From: an uncultured Christensenella sp. | GTDB lineage: Bacteria > Bacillota > Clostridia > Christensenellales > Borkfalkiaceae | Assembly: GCA_910578655.1 (NCBI GenBank) | Contig: CAJTQE010000052.1 | Coordinates: 1 to 12,935 of the forward strand | Direction of reading: 5' to 3' | Length of the DNA: 12,935 nt | In this document: positions 6,915 to 12,935 of the stretch, piece after piece | Layout of the letters: each line of letters begins with the position of its first letter | How positions within the stretch are numbered: position 1 is the stretch's first letter | Program-made: the position numbers and the translations under genes | The notes under the pieces: model-generated | Told to the model about the DNA's origin: nothing | What the model saw: the letters and a program-made list of their open reading frames with translations, nothing else | Database searches by the model: none

Positions 6915-9107
6915 TTAAATTATTTCAAGCGGCGCCAAAGACGCGGACAGCTCCTTTATTCCCTGCCCGTCGAACGCCACGTTCAGCACCGTGCCGCCGT
7001 TTTTTATTGCTATAATCATACCCAAACCAAACTTTTTGTGCATTACGCGCTGACCGACGGCGTAGTTCTTTGCACCGCTTTGTTTAGGCGCGGAAAACGC
7101 GGAAACCGACGGTTTGAACGAAACAGTCCGCGTCGGAACGTCGCTTTGATAACCGCTGTCGTCGTACAGACTTTGCAGGCGCGGCTGACCGTATTCCGCA
7201 AACCTGACGCCGAGTTCGTTTGCAAGTTCCTTTATAAACTTTGACGGCGCAGTTATATCCCTGTGTCCGTAAAGATAGCGCGATTTGGAACGCGTGAGGT
7301 ACAGCTCGCGCTCGGCACGGGTTATTGCAACGTACATCAGCCTGCGCTCTTCCTCGAAATCTCTGCCGTCGCTTTCCGAACGCGACGAGGGCATAATTCC
7401 CTCTTCAAGTCCGCAGATAAATACGCAGGGAAATTCAAGCCCTTTTACCGCGTGAATGGTTGCGATTGTAACGTAGTCGTCCCCGTTCATATCGTCGGTG
7501 TCCGACGAAAGGGTTACCTGATTTAAAAACTCGTCCAAAGTCGCCTGCGGATTTAAACGCGAAAAATCGTCAACGGACGCGATAAATTCGTCAAGGTTGG
7601 CAAGCTTGCCGTCGCCCTCGTCCGTTCCGTCGTCATAAGCCGAACGAAGCTGAGTCAAATTTATCATATCGCGCACTATCTGCGCAACGGGTTGGGTCTG
7701 AGAAGAAATTATAAACTCTTTTATAAGCGAGGCAAACTCCCTCAGCTTTTCTTTCGCGCCTTTGGAAATATCCAGAATGTCGCAGTCCACGCAGGCGTCG
7801 TACAGTGAAAGGCCGTTTGATAAGGCGTACTCACTCATAACCTGTACCGTCTTTCCGCCGATGCCGCGCTTAGGAACGTTGATTATGCGCTCCGCCGCCT
7901 CACTGTCAAACGGGTTGGCTATCAGGCGGAGATACGCAAGCGCGTCCTTTATTTCCTTTCTTTCATAGAAACGGAAACCGCCGAAAACTCTATACGGAAT
8001 ATTATATTTCGCAAACTCCTGCTCGTATGAGCGCGTAAGCGCGTTTATGCGCATCAGCACGGCGTAATCGGAATACTTTCCGCCGCGCGCGACGCCGTCG
8101 GTTATTTTGCGCGCCGCAAACAAAGCTTCGCCCGCCTCTTCTTCGGCTTGATAGTACTGCGGCTTTTCGCCCTCCTCCGCCTCCGTCCAAAGCGTCTTTC
8201 CGCGACGGCGCGAATTGTTTTTGATTATGCTGTTTGCAAGAGATAGTATGTTTTTGGTCGAACGGTAGTTTCGTTCAAGCTTGTAAATTTTGGCGTTCGG
8301 AAAATCGCTGTCAAACTTTAAAATATTCTCTATCTCCGCGCCGCGCCAGCCGTAAATGGACTGGTCGTCGTCGCCGACGGCAAATATATTGCCGTGCTTT
8401 TTTGCAAGCAGTTTTATTATGTTATACTGAACCGAGTTCGTATCCTGAAATTCGTCTACGTGGATATACTTAAACTTGTCCGAGAGATAGTCAAGCGTGT
8501 CGCCGTCGCTGCGCAGCAGGCGCAGAGTTTCTATCAAGAGGTCGTCAAAGTCAAGCGCGTTATTTTCGCGCAGACGCTGACAGTACTTTTCGTAGATTAT
8601 TACCACGTCGTCAATTCCGCGCTCGTATGCGAATTTTGCGCCGTATTGGTCGGGGTCGAGTCCGAGCGTTTTGGCATTGCCTATATGGTATTTTACGCTT
8701 TTTAAAAGCCTTTCGTCATCATAGTCGAGTTCCTTAAAAATCTTTTTAATGACGTTGGCGCGCTCCACTTCGCTGTAAATCGAAAAATTGTGCCTGACGC
8801 CTATCTTTTCGCCGTAATCACGCAAAATCTTTACGCACATAGAGTGAATTGTGCAAATCCACTTCCCCTCTCCGCCGCCGAGCATATTTTCAAGCCTCTG
8901 TTTCATTTCGCCTGCGGCTTTGTTCGTAAAGGTAATGGCAAGTATGCCCGACAAATCAGCCTTACCCTCTGAAATTATGTACGCTATGCGCGAAGTTAAT
9001 ACGCGCGTCTTACCGCTGCCTGCGCCTGCAAGCACCAGAACCGCGCCTTCGGTATCCATAACGGGTTTCAGCTGTTCGGGGTTAAGTTTATCAAGTATCG
9101 CGTTCAT
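6915..9107 (-). CDS. pcrA: ATP-dependent DNA helicase PcrA (UvrD/Rep superfamily 1A)
   Basis: A 730-residue 3'-5' helicase used in repair, plasmid and phage replication and removal of RecA filaments. Walker A is LAGAGSGKT (26-34), motif Ia TFTNKAAGEM (59-68), Walker B DEFQDT (218-223), motif III GDDDQSIYGWRGAE (245-258), motif IV NYRST (280-284), motif V TIHAVKGLEFP (550-560) and motif VI EEERRLMYVAITRAE (585-599). The C-terminal Tudor-like domain, about 682-730 (KKFGLGMI), is the PcrA-type tail that contacts RNA polymerase in characterised homologues. The length is typical. The start at 9107 matches the family N-terminus (MNAILDKLNPEQ), yet there is no ribosome binding site. Instead a promoter -10 box ends 7 nt upstream, so the message is probably leaderless. 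It is followed by ligA. Confidence 0.97.
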   Translation of the reverse strand: MNAILDKLNPEQLKPVMDTEGAVLVLAGAGSGKTRVLTSRIAYIISEGKADLSGILAITFTNKAAGEMKQRLENMLGGGEGKWICTIHSMCVKILRDYGEKIGVRHNFSIYSEVERANVIKKIFKELDYDDERLLKSVKYHIGNAKTLGLDPDQYGAKFAYERGIDDVVIIYEKYCQRLRENNALDFDDLLIETLRLLRSDGDTLDYLSDKFKYIHVDEFQDTNSVQYNIIKLLAKKHGNIFAVGDDDQSIYGWRGAEIENILKFDSDFPNAKIYKLERNYRSTKNILSLANSIIKNNSRRRGKTLWTEAEEGEKPQYYQAEEEAGEALFAARKITDGVARGGKYSDYAVLMRINALTRSYEQEFAKYNIPYRVFGGFRFYERKEIKDALAYLRLIANPFDSEAAERIINVPKRGIGGKTVQVMSEYALSNGLSLYDACVDCDILDISKGAKEKLREFASLIKEFIISSQTQPVAQIVRDMINLTQLRSAYDDGTDEGDGKLANLDEFIASVDDFSRLNPQATLDEFLNQVTLSSDTDDMNGDDYVTIATIHAVKGLEFPCVFICGLEEGIMPSSRSESDGRDFEEERRLMYVAITRAERELYLTRSKSRYLYGHRDITAPSKFIKELANELGVRFAEYGQPRLQSLYDDSGYQSDVPTRTVSFKPSVSAFSAPKQSGAKNYAVGQRVMHKKFGLGMIIAIKNGGTVLNVAFDGQGIKELSASLAPLEII

Positions 9108-9114
9108 AGCTTAA

Positions 9115-9143
9115 ATTATAGCATAGTATCGCGCCAAAGACAA
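9115..9143 (-). promoter_or_regulatory. Extended -10 promoter of pcrA-ligA, predicted leaderless
   Basis: On the minus strand, TTGTCT (9138-9143) is followed after 17 nt by TATAAT (9115-9120), with TG one base before the -10 box (extended -10, TGCTATAAT). The box ends 7 nt from the pcrA ATG, so transcription should start at 9108 or at the A of the start codon itself. No Shine-Dalgarno sequence is present between them. Confidence 0.75.
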
Positions 9144-9147
9144 CGGT

Positions 9148-9176
9148 TTGACAAAGGCGATTAAATATATTACAAT
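9148..9176 (+). promoter_or_regulatory. Promoter of the GNAT gene, predicted leaderless
   Basis: A consensus TTGACA (9148-9153), a 17-nt spacer and TACAAT (9171-9176) are followed by only six bases (TAAATT) before the ATG at 9183. The normal start position therefore coincides with the A of the start codon. Its -35 box is separated by 4 nt from the -35 box of the divergent pcrA promoter. Confidence 0.75.
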
Positions 9177-9182
9177 TAAATT

Positions 9183-9620
9183 ATGGAATTCGATATTATC
9201 ACTATGACCGAGCGGGACCGCGTGGAAGTTAAAAAAATGATGCGTACGTTTTATTCTTCCGACGCAGTTTCAACAAACGGCTCTGAAGAGATTTTTGAAA
9301 ACGACATAAACGCGTGCATAAATTCGCCGTACGCCGAAGGCTTTGTTTTCAAAGTCGGGGAAAATTATCTGGGCTACGCTATGCTTGCAAAGAGCTATTC
9401 AACCGAATTCGGCAAAATTTGCATTTGGGTGGAAGATTTGTATCTTCAACCGAACGCACGCGGATTAGGCATAGGCAAAACTTTTTTCGCGTTCATAAAC
9501 GAAACGTTTAAAGACTGCATTTTCCGCCTTGAAGTGGAAAAGGAAAACGAAAGAGCCGTTGCCCTGTACGAAAAACAAGGTTATAAATACCTCCCGTACG
9601 CAGAGATGATTAAACTTTAA
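9183..9620 (+). CDS. GNAT-family N-acetyltransferase
   Basis: A 145-residue acetyl-CoA-dependent transferase of the GNAT fold, the only plus-strand gene in the window. Motif A with the acetyl-CoA pyrophosphate loop is at 85-105, with the core RGLGIG at 93-98. The C-terminal motif B pattern NERAVALYEKQGYK is at 122-135. The N-terminal third (Met-Thr-x-x-Asp-Arg then helices) is typical of small stand-alone GNATs that acetylate amines on small molecules, peptides or protein N-termini; the substrate cannot be read from sequence. Met1 is preferred over Met8 because the promoter fits Met1 and neither has a ribosome binding site. It is divergent from pcrA and ends just before a strong hairpin terminator. 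Confidence 0.9.
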   Translation: MEFDIITMTERDRVEVKKMMRTFYSSDAVSTNGSEEIFENDINACINSPYAEGFVFKVGENYLGYAMLAKSYSTEFGKICIWVEDLYLQPNARGLGIGKTFFAFINETFKDCIFRLEVEKENERAVALYEKQGYKYLPYAEMIKL

Positions 9621-9625
9621 AATGC

Positions 9626-9654
9626 AAGCCCCCGTCCGATGAGGACGGGGGCTT
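9626..9654. terminator. Strong bidirectional intrinsic terminator
   Basis: AAGCCCCCGTCC (9626-9637) and GGACGGGGGCTT (9643-9654) form a perfect 12-bp G+C-rich stem with a 5-nt GATGA loop. On the plus strand the stem runs into TTAAGTTTAAG five bases after the GNAT stop. On the minus strand the stem runs into TTGCATTTTAAAG, seven bases after the stop of the surface-protein gene. It sits between two convergent genes and should serve both. Confidence 0.9.
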
Positions 9655-9660
9655 TTAAGT

Positions 9661-12600
9661 TTAAGTATTTTTGTGCTGTCTGTATTGATTTACGAGAGGC
9701 ACGTCATAACCTTCTTTCAACAATGAAGAATAGAAAGTGTCACGGTCGTCATTGTCGCTTATAAACGATGCGCTTTCAATAGCAACCGTACCGATTACTA
9801 TGTCGGCTTCACCGCCGAAATTTTTGGTGGAGGCAATTGCAAATACGCCGTCCGTGCCGGAGTTGGTTATCTTAGAAGTATAATTGGGCGCGGCGGACGT
9901 ATCGAAAGTACTATCCGTTATTATAACCTGCGCGCCGGCATAACTGTAAATAGCAAGGTTATAACCGTTTAAGTCGATATTGTATCCGTTAAGGTCTATG
10001 GTAAGCCCTTCGGTTCTGAGATAAACGTCGCCTGCAAGCGTCCAGTCCGAATTCAGAACTATTTGCGTTTCTATATTTGACTTGCAGTCAGGACAATACT
10101 TCGTTGATATACGCGCATCTAAACCGCTTAAATCACCGAACTTAGTGTAAGAGTCTTCCAAACTGTTGCCGGTCCATAGATTTTGATGCCTGTATTCGGT
10201 TATATTCGTGCAGAATAAACAACCGTGTCCGTCCTCAACGCAGTTTTCGCCGAAAGCGGAAAGGAACATATGCAATTCCCGCTGCGTACTCCCTCTTTGC
10301 TGCCACGTATTGCCGTTCAAATTGTAAAACGTACTCCTTTCGGTACAGTTTCTGATCTCATAAATTATAGTTGTCATTTCGCTGCCGGATCTGTTAAGCA
10401 AAAACCGTATATATGCTCCCGACAGCTCTATATCTTCCGACAAAGGCGTACTGCTTGTTCTGGATATCCGACCTGCGTTTCTGTTGGCAAACGGAGGTTC
10501 AAAACAATTGTCGGCAAACCGCACGTCACACCCGTAAACATCTGTTGCGCGTTTGACTGCCGTTTCAAAATTGTATTCATAGGTATATTCCCATTTTTCA
10601 AACACACCGTCCTTATACACAATATTAAAGTCAAACCTATCGCCGTTTTCGCCGTACAGATATATACGTTTGTTGTATAAAAGTCCGCATCCGCCGCCGC
10701 ATTCCCTAAGAGAATATGTCGCCCTGACAGGTTCGAAAGGTATTTCGGACGCATCTATAATATACGTGACAATCTCATTGACGGCATCGCTGACGTTGGG
10801 ATATTCGACCGACGCTTGCGAATAGGGCTTATGCTTTTCTTCACTGCTTTCAGCTCTGCATTCGAAAGCCTGATAGTCGATGTTGCCCTGATACTCTATA
10901 TAGTATGCCGTATGATAGAGGCAGCCTGCCGTATCGGTAACACCGGTATAATAGTAAAACTCGTAGACGTTTATTCCGCATAAAGCACAGTGTTTAAAAT
11001 TAGATTCTCCGCTATAGTAACCAGGTGCCGCAGTTAAGCCGAATTGCGAAATGTATGCGTCAAACTCCGCTGCGTTAGCAAAGCTTTTATGTTGATTAGT
11101 CATAGTATGCTTAGATAAGTCCAAAGTAAGTCCGAAATCTTTGGTATGGCAGACTATACACTCTTTGTCGCGCAAGCTTTCGCTGCCGTCGCCGCACTGC
11201 GTAATTAATTTCGTTTCGGTCCCTACATAGTAGTGTCCGCTTTGCGTTGACGTTTTTGCATAGGTACAGTTTTTGCACGCAAAATTAAGCGAAATTCCGT
11301 CTTCACAGGTATCGCTGCCTTTCAGCAATTCGCCTGTAACCGTCAGTTCGTGCACTTCTTTATAAGACTTTTCGCACGTCTTTTCGTTATAGAAATACTC
11401 GCCGTGAAAAATTACTTTCTGTGTTTTCATCGGTTGAGTGTTGCCGCGAACGCCGTCCACCACTTCGTAACCGTTTTCGGTAAGCTTTACTTTACCGCCG
11501 TTAATTTCGGTTTGGGCGCGCTCCGCCGTTTCGATATAATTTAAAGTTACCTTTGACCAGTCCCCGCAGTAAGCCTGTGCGGCAGGTTTAGTTGCCGGCA
11601 GACCGTTTACGCAGGGCAGTTTCGCGGTTTCCGTCGTCTCGTAAAGGGGCGTAAGATTTGCGTTTATCTGCCTTTTGGTAAGCAGATAATATTCACCCGT
11701 ATCGTCGTTTACGTACTGTAAGCGAACCGTAACGTAAAATTTATCGCTCACGCTTGTTATTACGGCGTCCATATGATAGTATTTGGCGTCCTCTTTGCTG
11801 AGCGTCACTTCATAGCTGTCGTGACAGCGTGAACATTCAAAACGGTATTTGCCGTCCGCTCCCGCCGTCGGCTCCTGAACTACCGTCCTGACGTAGTCGT
11901 GCCCCAGTTTGGGTATTATCTCGGTTGACGTTTCACCGCAGGTGCAGCCATTGACTATTTCTCCGTCTTGGGTACAGGTTGCGTCCGTTGAAGAAATTAC
12001 GGTTAAAATATGCGTATGATCGATATATTTGTCAATTTCCGAATCTCCCACCTGCAATACGTCAACGCCGCTTGCGTCAAGCGAATCCGCAACGCCTGCC
12101 GCAACGACGGTCTGCAATACGGCGCCGCCGTTGTTTGTAACAGCGGTATTGCCGCCCTTTACCGCAAGCGTTTCAACTTGCGCGCCCTCGTTTATGTTAA
12201 CGGTAGAACCGACGGAATTATTATTGACGATTATTTTTTTAACCGTACCGCTTACGGCAAGGCTTGCCTTTGCGTTAAGCTCGATTTTTTTAACCTCCGC
12301 AGAGGGCGAAACCGTAAGTTTGGCTCCGCTTGAATCGCTGCTTATGTTCACGTCGCCGAGGTTTGCGCCGCTGTCCGCTTCCAAAGTTGCGCTGCCAGTA
12401 AACGTTAAATCGCTTATACTGGAATATTTAACGTTAACGCGCGTATCGGACTTTACCGTACATTTGCCTGCAATTACGGCGTTGCTGAACCTTATGGTGT
12501 CGCTTGCCGCCTGAAGGTTATAAGTAACCGTCCGGTCGATTTCCGTTTCGGTAAACTCGATATCGCCGTCGGGAATTGAGATATCGATAATTCCGTTGGT

Positions 12601-12935
12601 TATTTTGCCGTTTTCAAACTTGATTATTTCGTTTATTTTTGAGCTTATCTTCAAAGTATAGCCGCCGAGATTAAGCGTATGTCCGCACAAATCAAAAGAA
12701 CGGCCGAAACCAAGTTTAATCACGTTTCCGCTGCCTGAAGTTGCCTTTACGTCGGCTGCGGTAAAAGTATAGTCGGACTTCAGCTTCAAAGTTTTTGAAT
12801 TGTCTGCAAACAGTCCGTTATATCCGTCTGTGCCGCCGGTGTTACCACCTGTGTTACCGCCCGTGTTTCCACCTGTGTTTCCACCCGTATTATCGCCCGT
12901 GTTTCCACCTGTGTTTCCACCCGTATTACCACCTG
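9661..12935 (-). CDS. Large secreted or surface protein with beta-solenoid-like and CxxC-rich regions (N-terminus outside window)
   Basis: The frame is open from the right edge to the TAA at 9661-9663; 1090 residues are seen. A TTG at 12789 is internal, since the same frame continues upstream through a Gly-Gly-Asn-Thr linker (visible residues 1-32). Residues about 50-300 are rich in short beta-strand patterns with Asn/Gly turns (FDLCGHTLNLGGYTLKI near 80-96), like the beta-solenoid regions of gut Firmicute surface proteins. A C-x9-C-x-C repeat (320/330/332), the same motif as in the left surface protein, is followed by CxxC pairs near 367, 553, 592, 649, 905 and 947. A second solenoid-like start (IDLNGYNIDLNGYNL, about 979-993) leads to the end. 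The C-terminus has no LPxTG, membrane segment or lipid anchor. Function is unknown; it is probably extracellular. Residues 385-900 match nothing I recognise. Confidence 0.85.
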   Translation of the reverse strand, partial: GGNTGGNTGGNTGDNTGGNTGGNTGGNTGGNTGGTDGYNGLFADNSKTLKLKSDYTFTAADVKATSGSGNVIKLGFGRSFDLCGHTLNLGGYTLKISSKINEIIKFENGKITNGIIDISIPDGDIEFTETEIDRTVTYNLQAASDTIRFSNAVIAGKCTVKSDTRVNVKYSSISDLTFTGSATLEADSGANLGDVNISSDSSGAKLTVSPSAEVKKIELNAKASLAVSGTVKKIIVNNNSVGSTVNINEGAQVETLAVKGGNTAVTNNGGAVLQTVVAAGVADSLDASGVDVLQVGDSEIDKYIDHTHILTVISSTDATCTQDGEIVNGCTCGETSTEIIPKLGHDYVRTVVQEPTAGADGKYRFECSRCHDSYEVTLSKEDAKYYHMDAVITSVSDKFYVTVRLQYVNDDTGEYYLLTKRQINANLTPLYETTETAKLPCVNGLPATKPAAQAYCGDWSKVTLNYIETAERAQTEINGGKVKLTENGYEVVDGVRGNTQPMKTQKVIFHGEYFYNEKTCEKSYKEVHELTVTGELLKGSDTCEDGISLNFACKNCTYAKTSTQSGHYYVGTETKLITQCGDGSESLRDKECIVCHTKDFGLTLDLSKHTMTNQHKSFANAAEFDAYISQFGLTAAPGYYSGESNFKHCALCGINVYEFYYYTGVTDTAGCLYHTAYYIEYQGNIDYQAFECRAESSEEKHKPYSQASVEYPNVSDAVNEIVTYIIDASEIPFEPVRATYSLRECGGGCGLLYNKRIYLYGENGDRFDFNIVYKDGVFEKWEYTYEYNFETAVKRATDVYGCDVRFADNCFEPPFANRNAGRISRTSSTPLSEDIELSGAYIRFLLNRSGSEMTTIIYEIRNCTERSTFYNLNGNTWQQRGSTQRELHMFLSAFGENCVEDGHGCLFCTNITEYRHQNLWTGNSLEDSYTKFGDLSGLDARISTKYCPDCKSNIETQIVLNSDWTLAGDVYLRTEGLTIDLNGYNIDLNGYNLAIYSYAGAQVIITDSTFDTSAAPNYTSKITNSGTDGVFAIASTKNFGGEADIVIGTVAIESASFISDNDDRDTFYSSLLKEGYDVPLVNQYRQHKNT
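12838..12935 (-). repeat. 12-bp tandem repeat, eight units, coding (Gly-Gly-Asn-Thr)n
   Basis: Eight 12-bp units run from 12838 to 12933 and continue past the right edge (two more bases fit the next unit). They code Gly-Gly-Asn-Thr, with one unit changed to Gly-Asp-Asn-Thr. Variation is mainly at third codon positions, in GGT/GGA/GGC and ACA/ACG/ACC. This is a flexible linker like that of the left surface protein, where it directly follows the membrane anchor. Confidence 0.9.

Noticed and set aside
9204..9206. Met8 as alternative start of the GNAT protein
   Set aside because: It has no ribosome binding site either, and the -10 box spacing fits Met1 exactly.
9661..9740. Possible C-terminal truncation of the right surface protein
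   Set aside because: There is no anchor motif, but the stop is followed directly by a strong terminator and no remnant of coding sequence lies beyond it, so there is no positive evidence of a broken gene.
12029..12514. A 161-residue plus-strand frame rich in Ser/Thr/Leu
   Set aside because: It is antisense to the beta-solenoid-like part of the surface protein and has no start signals.
12787..12789. TTG as start codon of the right surface protein
   Set aside because: The same frame stays open upstream through the Gly-Gly-Asn-Thr linker to the edge, and no ribosome binding site precedes the TTG. The gene is simply cut by the window edge.
12838..12935. Possible CRISPR or other repeat array
   Set aside because: Units are 12 bp, contiguous without spacers and in frame with a protein linker.

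Overview
The window (about 12.9 kb, moderate G+C) looks like chromosomal DNA of an anaerobic, gut-type Firmicute, probably class Clostridia. The evidence is the Firmicutes-style pcrA-ligA gene pair, a CadC/SmtB-type repressor with a Zn/Cd/Pb efflux ATPase, sigma-A-like promoters, AGGAG-type ribosome binding sites, and two large surface proteins with BspA-type leucine-rich repeats, cysteine-knuckle repeats and Gly/Asn/Ser/Thr linkers. The class is inferred from gene style; I cannot name the genus.

Layout, left to right. (1) 1-2024, minus: the N-terminal 674 residues of a surface protein (membrane anchor, low-complexity linker, seven regular Cys repeats, an unrecognised domain, then leucine-rich repeats running off the left edge). 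It has its own promoter and a 5' UTR hairpin. (2) 2213-4856, minus: a two-gene metal-resistance operon in which an ArsR-family metal sensor overlaps a P1B-2 ATPase by 8 nt. It is preceded by a well-formed promoter and a palindromic operator. (3) 4950-9107, minus: pcrA helicase followed 21 nt later by ligA, a DNA replication and repair pair. (4) 9183-9620, plus: a small GNAT acetyltransferase divergent from pcrA. The 75-bp gap holds two back-to-back promoters whose -10 boxes lie 6-7 nt from the two start codons, so both messages should be leaderless. (5) A strong bidirectional terminator at 9626-9654. (6) 9661-12935, minus: the C-terminal 1090 residues of a second large surface protein whose N-terminus is off the right edge.

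How they fit together: the sensor and ATPase form a self-regulated metal efflux unit. PcrA and LigA are housekeeping DNA-metabolism enzymes that are probably cotranscribed. The two surface proteins are related in design (12-bp tandem repeats coding a flexible linker, and a shared C-x9-C-x(1-2)-C motif) and bracket the housekeeping block.

I see no CRISPR array, phage or transposon genes, tRNA or rRNA, and no clear new defence or biosynthetic system. The most interesting signals are the paired leaderless promoters, the mixed metal-ligand sets of the sensor, the Thr-to-Asn change in the ATPase actuator motif, and the regular Cys-repeat array of the left surface protein.
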